64,000 nt of DNA from Advenella sp048381675 (GTDB lineage: Bacteria > Pseudomonadota > Gammaproteobacteria > Burkholderiales > Burkholderiaceae_B): positions 69,755 to 133,754 of the forward strand of contig NZ_JBLWIS010000009.1 of the NCBI RefSeq assembly GCF_048381675.1, read 5' to 3'. Both the position numbers and the translations under genes were made by a program. The notes below the pieces were generated by a model that made no database searches, was not told where the DNA came from, and was given only the letters and a program-made list of their open reading frames with translations. Below, in pieces: positions 18,029 through 26,471 of the stretch. Within the stretch, counting starts at the first letter, position 1, and every line of letters begins with the position of its first letter.

Positions 18029-19000
18029 ATGAAGATTTCTTTAAAAAAAATAATAGGCACTTTAAGTATATTTGGTGTTTTGGCTGTCATACCCTTATCC
18101 ATGGCAGCGGATTTGCCGGATATTTCATCGGTGAAGCTGGTTGTTCCTTATCCTGCCGGTGGTAATGCGGATAGTTTGGCGCGTGTCTTTGCTGATGAAA
18201 TGGGCAAAGAAATGAAAAAGAGTTTTGTTGTTGAGAATAAAGGTGGGGCAGCGGGTGCCATAGGTGCCCAGCAGGTAGCTCGCAGTAAGGCAGATGGCGC
18301 TACTTTGTTGTTGGCGCCGGCAGGTGTCATGACGATTACACCTTTCCTGCGTCAGGTTAATTACAATCCTTTTACGGATTTTGAACCAATTGCAAAATTA
18401 TCTGAATCAATTGGCATTGTAGCTGTGCGTAAGGACTTTCCTGGCTCAACATTGCAGGATTTGGTTGAGTATGACAGGCAGAATCCCGGTAAAATAACTT
18501 ATGGTTCTGCAGGGCAGGGAACCTTAACGCATTTACAGGCGCTGATTCTGGCAAAAAAACTGGGTATAGGCGCTTTACATATTCCTTATAAAGGTTCAAT
18601 TGAAGCACTTAACGATCTGTTAGGAGGAAGAATTGATTATCAATATGATAGCGTTACCCTGTCGAATGTCGTCAATGGTAATCTGAAGGCGTTGGCCATT
18701 CCGGATTCACTAAAACTGCCTGAATTGAAAAATGTTCCCACATTTTCACAGCAGGGTATTGACTTGAAAACGTCCAGCTGGTTTGGTGTCTTTGCACCGG
18801 CAGATACGCCGCAGAGCTTGATTGAAGAATATGAAAAGGCTGCACAAAAAGTCATGAGTAAACCAGGTATGAGTGAGCGTCTTTTGCAATTTGGTCAAAT
18901 ACCGGCATACTTGGGCACGAAAGACTTTATCAGTCAGAGTAATGATGATATTTTGCTTTATGAAAATATCATCAAGGAAAACAATATTGGCCTGAATTAA
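18029..19000 (+). CDS. Bug/TctC family periplasmic solute-binding receptor
   Basis: A 323-residue exported protein with a signal peptide ending near SMA/ADLPD (about residue 27). Family marks are VKLVVPYPAGGNADSLARVF, VVENKGGAAGAIGA and IPYKGSIEALNDLLGGRIDYQ. It closes the thiol-dioxygenase operon and is followed by a strong terminator, so it likely binds the carboxylate substrate or intermediate of that pathway in the periplasm. Confidence 0.95.
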   Translation: MKISLKKIIGTLSIFGVLAVIPLSMAADLPDISSVKLVVPYPAGGNADSLARVFADEMGKEMKKSFVVENKGGAAGAIGAQQVARSKADGATLLLAPAGVMTITPFLRQVNYNPFTDFEPIAKLSESIGIVAVRKDFPGSTLQDLVEYDRQNPGKITYGSAGQGTLTHLQALILAKKLGIGALHIPYKGSIEALNDLLGGRIDYQYDSVTLSNVVNGNLKALAIPDSLKLPELKNVPTFSQQGIDLKTSSWFGVFAPADTPQSLIEEYEKAAQKVMSKPGMSERLLQFGQIPAYLGTKDFISQSNDDILLYENIIKENNIGLN

Positions 19001-19005
19001 AAAAG

Positions 19006-19034
19006 CAACCGCCTTCATGATGGCGGTTGTTTTG
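19006..19034 (+). terminator. Rho-independent terminator of the thiol-dioxygenase operon
   Basis: CAACCGCC (19006-19013) pairs with GGCGGTTG (19022-19029) around an 8-base loop, followed by TTTTGTCTT. It starts 6 bases after the Bug stop codon. The stem lies between convergent genes and an A run precedes it, so it may act both ways. Confidence 0.85.
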
Positions 19035-19079
19035 TCTTGACTTTATAACCTGCAATCCTGTTTTGCTGTGATATCGTTT

Positions 19080-19862
19080 TTACCAGGAAAGAATAAGTCG
19101 TTGCAGGTTTGCCGATTGATCATGCCCATTATGCAGGCCTGTAATACGTTGGGCAGCTTGCATGAGCAGGTCAGCATACTTGTTAATCGTTTGGGTCGTA
19201 AAACGCTTACTATGTCCGGAAAGTCCGATAGCCGCAATAATATTTCCCTTGTTGTCGATAATGGGAGCAGCAACGCCGTAAACCCCTGCTTTTAGTTCAC
19301 CTTTGTTAATGCTATACCCTCTTTCCTTGATTTCCTGAAGTTCCATTTCAAGTTGTTGGGCGTTGATAATGGTATTGTCGGTTCTGGGGTTCAGGTTTTG
19401 CTTTATTTTTTCAATAAAAAAATTGTTTTTATAAGCAAGCAGGGCTTTGCCAGTGGCCACACAGTATAGGGGTGCCCGCCCACCGATATGGGTGTAAAAG
19501 GGGATAGGGGCAGGACCATCTACTTTGTGCAGATACACCACATCATGTTGATCCTGGATGGATAAATGAACACTTTCTTCTGTGTCGTGCATTAACTGTT
19601 GCATGATGCCTTCTGCCTGCTGTTTTAAGGCCAGGTGGGGAAGTACGGCAGAGCCCAGTTCAATGAGTTTGCAGGTTGTGCTGTATTTGCCGGATTCTTT
19701 GTCCTGAACGACATATTTTGAGTCAACCAGTGCCTGAAGCAAACGGTGGGTACCGCTTTTGACCAGGTTGAGGTTGTTGGCAATATCAGTCAGCCTCATG
19801 GGCTGACTGCTGTAAGCAAGCATTTCCAGTATTTGGAGACCCTTAAAAAGCGTATTGTTCAT
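19080..19862 (-). CDS. IclR family transcriptional regulator (paralogue of the one at 11747)
   Basis: A 260-residue regulator. HTH: MRLTDIANNLNLVKSGTHRLLQALV, about 20-46. Ligand domain: YTHIGGRAPLYCVATGKALLAYK, then GVYGVAAPIIDNKGNIIAAIGLSGH. It has the same length, the same MNNTL start and strong similarity to the 11747-12529 protein. It converges on the thiol-dioxygenase operon from the far side. A hyphenated 10-bp inverted repeat just upstream of its start probably serves autoregulation. Confidence 0.93.
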   Translation of the reverse strand: MNNTLFKGLQILEMLAYSSQPMRLTDIANNLNLVKSGTHRLLQALVDSKYVVQDKESGKYSTTCKLIELGSAVLPHLALKQQAEGIMQQLMHDTEESVHLSIQDQHDVVYLHKVDGPAPIPFYTHIGGRAPLYCVATGKALLAYKNNFFIEKIKQNLNPRTDNTIINAQQLEMELQEIKERGYSINKGELKAGVYGVAAPIIDNKGNIIAAIGLSGHSKRFTTQTINKYADLLMQAAQRITGLHNGHDQSANLQRLILSW

Positions 19863-19866
19863 GGCG

Positions 19867-19905
19867 AATCATTTTCTGTATTAAGTACAAAGCAGGAAAA
19901 TGATT
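19867..19905. promoter_or_regulatory. Long inverted repeat upstream of second IclR gene
   Basis: AATCATTTTC (19867-19876) and GAAAATGATT (19896-19905) are perfect 10-bp arms with a 19-base spacer, beginning 5 bases before the IclR start codon. It could be an operator for autoregulation or an mRNA leader hairpin. Confidence 0.45.
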
Positions 19906-19980
19906 TAACCATATGAAGCTTAAGGTTAATAGAAATATTTTGTTATATGTATATGGTTGAAAGGTTTTATTGATCGCAGA

Positions 19981-21015
19981 TCAATACCCTTCAGGATTTT
20001 TGCTTTGCCAGTTCCAGCCATCCCGGCACATATCGTTGATGCTGCGGGTTGTTTTCCAGCCCAGCAATGATTCAGCCAGTTCGGGGTTGGCCCAGGCAGA
20101 GGCAATGTCACCTTCTCTTCTTGCCTGGATAATATAGGGCACTTTAATATTGTTGACCCGTTCAAAAGCATTAACCATTTGCAGGACACTGGTACCAGTG
20201 CCGGTGCCCAGGTTAATGGCGGTAAAGCCACTATGGCCGCTTTCATTGACGTAATTCACGGCCTTTACATGTCCCAGTGCCAGGTCGCTCACGTGCAGGT
20301 AGTCACGGACGCCGGTTCCATCGACCGTATCGTAATCGTTGCCAAAAACATTCAGTTTTTCCAGGCGGCCAACAGCGACCTGGGTAATGAAGGGGAAAAG
20401 ATTGTTGGGAATATCGCGTGGGTTTTCACCGATCAGGCCGCTTTCATGGGCGCCAATCGGGTTGAAATAGCGCAATGCAATGGCTGAAAATTCTTTATGG
20501 GCCACGCAGGTGTCTTTCAGGATTTGTTCCACCTGGACTTTGGTCCAGCCGTAAGGGTTGGTGGCGCCAATCCGGTGGGATTCGGTATAGGGCAGAAATT
20601 CGGGTTCACCGTAAACAGTGGCGGATGAGCTGAACACGATCTTGTTGACACCGGCGGCCAGCATGGCTTGTAGCAAAGTAACGGTACCCGCGACATTGTT
20701 TTCGTAATATTCAAGCGGGCGTTTGACTGAATCTCCCACGGCTTTCAGGGCGGCAAAATGAATCACCCCTTGGATGGGCGTGTTCAGTGCGGCATGTTCT
20801 GCAAAAATGTTATCCAATAGCTTGCGATCGCGGATGTCTCCATTGATGACTTTAATGTTCTTTCCGGTGATGGTTTTCAAGCGATCAAAAACCTTGCTGC
20901 TGCTGTTGGAAAAATTATCCAGAACAACTGGCGTGTAACTTTCCTGTAGCAGTTCTATTAGTGTGTGGGAACCAATATATCCGGCACCGCCGGTGACCAG
21001 GTAATGAAGACTCAT
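19981..21015 (-). CDS. galE: UDP-glucose 4-epimerase
   Basis: A 344-residue short-chain dehydrogenase-type epimerase with NAD-binding TGGAGYIGSHT (8-18), the S/Y/K catalytic set in SSATVYGEP and YGWTK, and the GalE-type NPYGWTK. Also typical are YFNPIGAHESGLIGE and GTGVRDYLHVSDLA. It interconverts UDP-glucose and UDP-galactose for surface polysaccharides or galactose use. It is monocistronic here, with no other sugar genes beside it. Confidence 0.96.
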   Translation of the reverse strand: MSLHYLVTGGAGYIGSHTLIELLQESYTPVVLDNFSNSSSKVFDRLKTITGKNIKVINGDIRDRKLLDNIFAEHAALNTPIQGVIHFAALKAVGDSVKRPLEYYENNVAGTVTLLQAMLAAGVNKIVFSSSATVYGEPEFLPYTESHRIGATNPYGWTKVQVEQILKDTCVAHKEFSAIALRYFNPIGAHESGLIGENPRDIPNNLFPFITQVAVGRLEKLNVFGNDYDTVDGTGVRDYLHVSDLALGHVKAVNYVNESGHSGFTAINLGTGTGTSVLQMVNAFERVNNIKVPYIIQARREGDIASAWANPELAESLLGWKTTRSINDMCRDGWNWQSKNPEGY

Positions 21016-21353
21016 GCTGTTGAAGACCTTGTAGGATTGTGTTACCGTGATTGTACTATTCCATTGTGAAAGGGGTAGTACAGATAGGTTTAATTGTTTT
21101 TAAGCAGGGTTATTTGAAATAAAATGTAATTTATATAGATTTTTTGGTTATTTCTTTGCTTTTTTTGACATTGTTTTTGTGTTTTTTTTTACCAATTGTT
21201 TCCTTTCGGTAACTTTAAAATGCATTAAGTATTATAATGCTAGCAAAAATTCTAATAATTTTACTGTTAATTTTTTTTGCAGTATTAAAAAAGTAAGGGA
21301 AATCAAATGATTTTGGCTGAAGTCTTCAATATTATAAATATATCAATTCACTG
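21016..21353. other. AT-rich intergenic region with a possible promoter
   Basis: No gene is visible in these 338 bases. The stretch is very rich in A and T, with T tracts around 21180-21190 that suggest curved DNA. A good -10 element TATAAT occurs at 21233-21238, about 115 bases before the Mrr-like gene, but no clear -35 is seen at the expected distance. Confidence 0.4.
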
Positions 21354-21842
21354 ATGACTGATATGAATATTTACATTTTTCTGTTACTGCCAGTTTTTGC
21401 TGTTGTTTACCTTGTCTGGAAGCGGCAGAAATCTGCTGTTTCATATGTCCAGCTCAACAACCAGCGAATACCGTTGTCTGTTGTGAAAAATTTTCCGGAA
21501 GAAAAAATTGCGGATTTAGTCACCAGTCTTTTTCAATCCAAAGGCTATCAGATAAAAAACACGAGTGGTGAACTGCAAAAAATTGCCGATTTTCAGATTG
21601 AAAAAGAAGGTAGCCACGGCTTTGTTTCAATACGCCATTGGCGTGCAGACAAAGTGGGGGTCAGCCAGATATCCCAGGAAGTGATTGTCATGAACCAGCA
21701 AAACAGTCATCACAGCTATATTTTCACAACAGGACAGTTTGAAAAAGAGGCTGGTGAAATGGCAAAATATAACCGTAACCTGTTTTTGGTTGATGGTCGC
21801 CAGTTGAATGTAATGATAGCCAATGCTAAAAATAGTGCCTAA
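21354..21842 (+). CDS. Membrane-anchored restriction-endonuclease-like (Mrr-type) protein with altered active site
   Basis: A 162-residue protein. One N-terminal membrane helix (about 5-22, IYIFLLLPVFAVVYLVW) is followed by a basic stretch and an Mrr_cat-like domain. Family features are KIADLVTSLFQSKGYQIKNT, the acidic D79 (IADFQIEK), FVSIRHWRADKVGVSQISQEV and the C-terminal YIFTTGQFEKEAGEMAKYN and LVDGRQL. In active Mrr-like nucleases the third strand reads QxK; here it is SIR (92-94), so catalysis is doubtful. It may bind rather than cut DNA, or act in membrane stress. Not a recognised named gene. Confidence 0.75.
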   Translation: MTDMNIYIFLLLPVFAVVYLVWKRQKSAVSYVQLNNQRIPLSVVKNFPEEKIADLVTSLFQSKGYQIKNTSGELQKIADFQIEKEGSHGFVSIRHWRADKVGVSQISQEVIVMNQQNSHHSYIFTTGQFEKEAGEMAKYNRNLFLVDGRQLNVMIANAKNSA

Positions 21843-22015
21843 CTTACCTTTTGGTTTCGTTCAGGCCAGGTAAAAGGCCTGGCAGTAACCGTGGGCTCTT
21901 TCAATACTTGTTGGCTGCCTATAATAATAAATAAGCCTGAACGGCACGCGGGTAATATTTTTGTTGGATAATACCGTTATTAATGATTGGCGCTTGCCAA
22001 AATCTATTACCCGCC

Positions 22016-22768
22016 ATGAGCCTGTTTGCCAGCAAAATTATTTCATCTGCCCTGCTAATTCCCTTTAATCTCATCATACTTCTGCTGATTAGCTGGCTGT
22101 TGCTGGGAAGCCGGTTTAAGCGATGGGGGCGGTCATTATTGTTGTTTTGTATTGTTGCCTTGATAGTAGCAAGTATGCCTATTGTTGCCAATCGCCTAGT
22201 AAAAACTTTGCATGATGAACCCCTCTTGTTATCTTTAAATGAGGTTGGGCCGGCACAGGCCATTGTTGTTTTAGGTGGTGGGGTAAACCGTAACCAACCC
22301 GAGTTTGGTGGCAATTCCGCCGCTTCTTCCACGCTTGAGCGGATTCGCTATGCGGCTTATTTACACCAGAAAACAAATCTGCCCATTCAGGTTAGCGGAG
22401 GCGGGTGGCCTGGCGATGAGCCGGTGGCCCAAGTGATGAAGCGAGAGCTGGAGACCCTATTTCATACACCGGTAAGATGGGTCTTGAAGGAGCCGGCCAC
22501 CACTGCTGAGGAAGCCAGTTATTCCCGTGAATCGCTAAGCCGGGAAGGTGTAAGTACCATTTTGCTGGTGACCAATATGGTGCATATGAAACGGGCCAAA
22601 ATGACGTTTGAGCGCGCCGGTTTTAATGTGATTGCAGCCCCCACCGTGATGCCTGATTACCCGCCTAATTTTCTTCGATTTATTCCCAGGGCAGATGCCT
22701 TGAAGGATTCAGCCAGTGTTTTGCATGAATGGATCGGGATTGCGTGGTATTGGTTGAAAGGTGTGTAA
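22016..22768 (+). CDS. YdcF/ElyC family (DUF218) membrane protein
   Basis: About 250 residues. I prefer the ATG at 22016 (MSLFASKII) to the one at 21983 because it aligns with the short N-terminus of ElyC-like proteins. Two hydrophobic helices come first (LLIPFNLIILLLISWLLLG and LLLFCIVALIVASMPIV), then the DUF218 domain: AQAIVVLGGGVNRN, PIQVSGGGWPGDEPVAQVMKREL, EEASYSRESL and LLVTNMVHMKRAKMTFERAGF. The family includes ElyC, linked to envelope integrity and undecaprenyl-phosphate or peptidoglycan metabolism. It converges on the LysR gene with only 12 bases between stops. Confidence 0.88.
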   Translation: MSLFASKIISSALLIPFNLIILLLISWLLLGSRFKRWGRSLLLFCIVALIVASMPIVANRLVKTLHDEPLLLSLNEVGPAQAIVVLGGGVNRNQPEFGGNSAASSTLERIRYAAYLHQKTNLPIQVSGGGWPGDEPVAQVMKRELETLFHTPVRWVLKEPATTAEEASYSRESLSREGVSTILLVTNMVHMKRAKMTFERAGFNVIAAPTVMPDYPPNFLRFIPRADALKDSASVLHEWIGIAWYWLKGV

Positions 22769-22780
22769 ACTCTCGAATGA

Positions 22781-23668
22781 TCAAAAAGATGCATAAAAAC
22801 GTGCTGCAAAATCCACGATTTCCTGTTTAAGTTCTTTCTCTTTTTTGTCTGACCAGATTACATCCGTTACAGATCGCTGGGTATGCTTGAAAGGCAGGAA
22901 TTTCAAATTTGGCAAGCCACAATGCTGCATGCAGCTGGGTACAATCGAAACCCCCAGGTTTTGTGACACCATACTGGTAATACTTAACCAATGCCTGGCT
23001 TCGTCATTGGCCTTGGGGAAGAACCCGGCACTGACGCACATGGAAAGCAGCATTTCATAATAGGCCGGAGAAACCGAACGGGAAAAAAATATAAAGTTTT
23101 CGTGTTTCAGTGCGGCCAGGTCCAGGCTTTTTTTCCTGGCATGAGGACTGTTCCGGGGAAGGCAAAGCAAGAAAGGCTCAGACATTAATGTTTGGCTTTC
23201 AATGTCCACAGGAATCTGGTTGGCGTGGGTAAAACCAATATCAATATTTCCCCTGTCTGTGTCGTGAATGATTTCACTTGAATTGGCCTCGGTCAGCGCA
23301 AACGTTAGATCAGGAAATTGCCGTTTCAGCTCTGTCAGCAAGCCGGCAAGATTGCGATATTGCATGGAGCCCACAAAGCCTATCCGGATGGGTGGTCGGG
23401 CCTCTGCATGATGTAGCGTATGTTTTAACGAATTGGCATGACCCAGAATAAACAGGGCTTCCTTATACAGGCGGATGCCGGCATTGGTCAGGACCACTTG
23501 CCGGCTGTTTCGCTCAAACAGGATAAGATCCAATGCCTGCTCCAGTTGTTTGATGGCAAAACTGAGCGGCGGCTGGGAGATGTTCAGACGTAAAGCAGCT
23601 TTGCTGAAATTGAGCTCTTCGGCAACAGCAATAAAGTACCGGAGTATACGCAGGTCAATATCCGTCAT
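22781..23668 (-). CDS. LysR family transcriptional regulator
   Basis: A 295-residue protein. N-terminal winged HTH (DLRILRYFIAVAEELNFSKAALRLNISQPPLSFAIKQLE) is followed by a periplasmic-binding-like effector domain (about 90-290, starting IRIGFVGSMQY). It is divergent from the acyl-CoA dehydrogenase/Bug/CoA-transferase operon with 111 bases between starts, the standard layout for a LysR regulator controlling a catabolic operon in response to a pathway intermediate. Confidence 0.93.
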   Translation of the reverse strand: MTDIDLRILRYFIAVAEELNFSKAALRLNISQPPLSFAIKQLEQALDLILFERNSRQVVLTNAGIRLYKEALFILGHANSLKHTLHHAEARPPIRIGFVGSMQYRNLAGLLTELKRQFPDLTFALTEANSSEIIHDTDRGNIDIGFTHANQIPVDIESQTLMSEPFLLCLPRNSPHARKKSLDLAALKHENFIFFSRSVSPAYYEMLLSMCVSAGFFPKANDEARHWLSITSMVSQNLGVSIVPSCMQHCGLPNLKFLPFKHTQRSVTDVIWSDKKEKELKQEIVDFAARFYASF

Positions 23669-23779
23669 CTATATTTTCCATGTATGGATCTACATTAAAA
23701 CAGTATTTCTGAATATACCTTAATTTGTTTATGATGAACTGATATTTTTATTCAAGTTCATGTAAATAAAGGTGATTTC

Positions 23780-25453
23780 ATGCAAGGCAATAATATTCCA
23801 GACAGTCGCGGCAGTAATTACTTCCGGATGGATCCGTATTCCGAATCCCTGTTACGCACCTATTTGAAACCGGATTTGTTTGCGCATCTGTTACCTGTAT
23901 TTGACCGCCTGGGCCAGCAAATCGGTGACTCACTGGATGAGTTGGCCGATATTGCCGACAAAAACCCACCCGTGTTGACCGTGCGCAAGCGTAATGGTAC
24001 CGATGGTGATCGTATTCATAAGCATCCGGCCTATATTGAGCTGGAAAAGGTGGCTTATGCCCAACTGGGACTGGCGGCCATGTCGCATCGCAAAGGGGTG
24101 TTGGGCTGGAATGACACCTTTCCGCCTGCCGCCAAATATGCGTTGTCGCATTTGTTTGTGCAGGCAGAGTTTGGCTTGTGCTGCCCGGTCAGCATGACCG
24201 ACTCCCTGGCCCGTACCCTGAAAAAATACGGTGATCCCGAGCTGGTGGAGCAGGTATTGCCGCAGGTGGCCAGCCAGGATTTTGATCAGCTGCAACAGGG
24301 TGCCATGTTCATGACGGAACAGGCCGCCGGTTCGGATGTGAGTGCCACGCAAACGCTGGCGACATTGGTGGAAGATGGCAGCTGGCGCCTATCGGGTGAC
24401 AAATGGTTCTGTTCCAATCCGGATGCCGGTTTTGCCATGGTGCTTGCCCGCAGTGAAGAGGCCGAAGGGCTCAAGGGGGTGTCTTTGTTCCTCTTGCCAA
24501 AAATAAAGCCGGACGGCACTCCTAACCATTACCGCCTGTTACGCCTGAAAGACAAACTGGGTACCCGCTCCATGGCTAGTGGTGAAATTCGCCTTGAGGG
24601 TGCCTTCGCATGGCTGGTGGGTGAGCGTGGCCGGGGATTCCAGCAAATGGCCGACATGATCAACAATTCCCGTTTGTCTAACGGCATGCGGGCGGCCGGC
24701 TTAATGCGTCGGGCAGTGAGCGAGGCCATTTATTTCAGTCAGCACAGAACCGCGTTTGGCAAAAGACTCATTGAAATGCCGCTGATGCAGCGACAGCTGG
24801 TGAAAATGATCATGCGAGCCGAGCAGGGCAGGTCGGTCATGTTTCAAACCGCGCAGGCATTGGAACGCGCTGATAACGGTGAGCAGGAAGGCAAAAGCCT
24901 GGTACGGATCCTGACGCCATTAATTAAATTCAGGGCCTGTCGCGATGCTCGCACGGTAACCGGAGACGCGATGGAAGTGCGTGGTGGTTGTGGTTATATC
25001 GAAGAGTGGACAGAACCGCGCCTGTTGCGTGATGCCCATTTGGGATCCATCTGGGAAGGGACCAGCAATATTGTGGCCCTGGATGTATTGCGTGCCATAC
25101 AGAAAAGTGATGGTCTGGCCGCCTTGAAACGGCAGACCCAATACTTGCTGGAAAACGGCATGCCTTGCAAGGCGTCGTTGCGTGATTTGCAAACCCGTTG
25201 CATAGAAAATGCGTTTGCACTGGCGGCCAGGGCGGCAGGTAACAACACACCAGAAAAAGCCCGACAGGTGGGGACAGCCTTATATAACCTCATTTCCATG
25301 GCAGCCATGCGCTGGGAGGCTGAAAAAACCGGCATGGAATCCCGTAATTTGCTGGCCGACCAGGTGTTGCTGCACCGCCTGGCGTCCAAAGATCCGCTTG
25401 CGGAAAAATCATTCTGTGAAGAAAACGCGGCAATCCTGGCTTATGCCCTATAA
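23780..25453 (+). CDS. Acyl-CoA dehydrogenase family flavoprotein, AidB-like
   Basis: A 557-residue flavoprotein, longer than usual acyl-CoA dehydrogenases (about 380) and like E. coli AidB (541). AidB-like features in order are a long N-terminal helical part with NPPVLTVRKRNGTDGDRI, FGLCCPVSMTDS, MTEQAAGSDVSATQT, WRLSGDKWFCSNPDAG, LKDKLGTRSMASGEI and MEVRGGCGYIEEWTEPRLLRDAHLGSIWEGTSN. AidB proteins bind DNA and FAD. Here the gene leads an operon with a Bug receptor and a CoA-transferase, which argues for a metabolic acyl-CoA substrate, not DNA repair. Confidence 0.9.
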   Translation: MQGNNIPDSRGSNYFRMDPYSESLLRTYLKPDLFAHLLPVFDRLGQQIGDSLDELADIADKNPPVLTVRKRNGTDGDRIHKHPAYIELEKVAYAQLGLAAMSHRKGVLGWNDTFPPAAKYALSHLFVQAEFGLCCPVSMTDSLARTLKKYGDPELVEQVLPQVASQDFDQLQQGAMFMTEQAAGSDVSATQTLATLVEDGSWRLSGDKWFCSNPDAGFAMVLARSEEAEGLKGVSLFLLPKIKPDGTPNHYRLLRLKDKLGTRSMASGEIRLEGAFAWLVGERGRGFQQMADMINNSRLSNGMRAAGLMRRAVSEAIYFSQHRTAFGKRLIEMPLMQRQLVKMIMRAEQGRSVMFQTAQALERADNGEQEGKSLVRILTPLIKFRACRDARTVTGDAMEVRGGCGYIEEWTEPRLLRDAHLGSIWEGTSNIVALDVLRAIQKSDGLAALKRQTQYLLENGMPCKASLRDLQTRCIENAFALAARAAGNNTPEKARQVGTALYNLISMAAMRWEAEKTGMESRNLLADQVLLHRLASKDPLAEKSFCEENAAILAYAL

Positions 25454-25485
25454 AGCGGCATAAACGAACACTGAGGAGACATTCA

Positions 25486-26466
25486 ATGAAAAAATATATT
25501 AAGACGCTAATAATGGCATCATCTATCGTTGCGGTTGTGCCGCTAACGGCTTACGCCGAAGAGACTTATCCATCCCAGGTGGTGAAACTGGTGGTGCCTT
25601 TTCCACCCGGTGGCCCAACTGATGCACTGGCCCGGCGGCTGGCTCAAGGGGTGGGTGAAACGCTGAATACACAAGTCATTGTTGAAAACAAGGCGGGTGC
25701 CGGTGGCAATATTGGCTCGGAGTACGTAGCCAGTGCCAAACCGGATGGTTATACGATCCTGTTTGGCACATCGGGCCCACTTGCGATTAATACCAGCCTT
25801 TATAAAAAGCAGAACTATCACCCGCAAACCAGTTTTGAACCCATTATCAAGATAGGGCACTTGCCCAATATCCTGGTTGTTCATCCTTCAATACAGGCCA
25901 ACAATGTTCAGGAGCTGATCGCACTCAGTAAACAAAATCCGCAGTCATTAACGTATGCCTCTTCGGGGAATGGGGCTTCCTCCCATTTGGCCGGGGTGCT
26001 GTTCAATGGCATGGCAGGGACGGATATTACCCATGTGCCTTACCGGGGAACCGGGCCGGCCTTGAATGATTTGCTGGGTGGGCAGGTTAGCATGGCATTT
26101 ACCGATATTCTGACCGCCTTGCCTCATATTAAAGCAGGCAAACTGAAACCGCTGGGTCTTGCCAGTGGAGAGCGCTCACAGGCGTTGCCAGATTTGGCCA
26201 CAATTCAGGAACAAGGCCTGGATGGTTATGATGTGAGTGTTTTTTTTGGGATAGTGGCACCGGCAAACACACCGGAAAGTATTGTCAAGAAGTTGAACCT
26301 GGCATTTGGAGCAGCAACGGCCAAGCCCGAAATACAGGAAACCCTGACTAAACAGGGGATTGTTGAGGCGGAACTGAAAACACCGGCAGAACTGCATGAC
26401 TTTATCAGGGATGAGGTGGTCAAATGGGAGCAGGTTGTTGCTGAAGCTAAGATTCAACTGGATTAA
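25486..26466 (+). CDS. Bug/TctC family periplasmic solute-binding receptor
   Basis: A 326-residue exported protein with a signal peptide ending near AYA/EETYPS (about 25). Hallmarks are VVKLVVPFPPGGPTDALARRL, VIVENKAGAGGNIGSEYVA and VPYRGTGPALNDLLGGQVSMAF. It sits between the AidB-like and CoA-transferase genes, behind a GAGGAG ribosome site, so its ligand is probably the acid that the CoA-transferase activates. Confidence 0.95.
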   Translation: MKKYIKTLIMASSIVAVVPLTAYAEETYPSQVVKLVVPFPPGGPTDALARRLAQGVGETLNTQVIVENKAGAGGNIGSEYVASAKPDGYTILFGTSGPLAINTSLYKKQNYHPQTSFEPIIKIGHLPNILVVHPSIQANNVQELIALSKQNPQSLTYASSGNGASSHLAGVLFNGMAGTDITHVPYRGTGPALNDLLGGQVSMAFTDILTALPHIKAGKLKPLGLASGERSQALPDLATIQEQGLDGYDVSVFFGIVAPANTPESIVKKLNLAFGAATAKPEIQETLTKQGIVEAELKTPAELHDFIRDEVVKWEQVVAEAKIQLD

Positions 26467-26471
26467 GAGTT

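Noticed and set aside
21865..21883. GCCAGG/CCTGGC hairpin as terminator of the Mrr-like gene
   Set aside because: The 6-bp stem has no U tract after it and is too weak to call.
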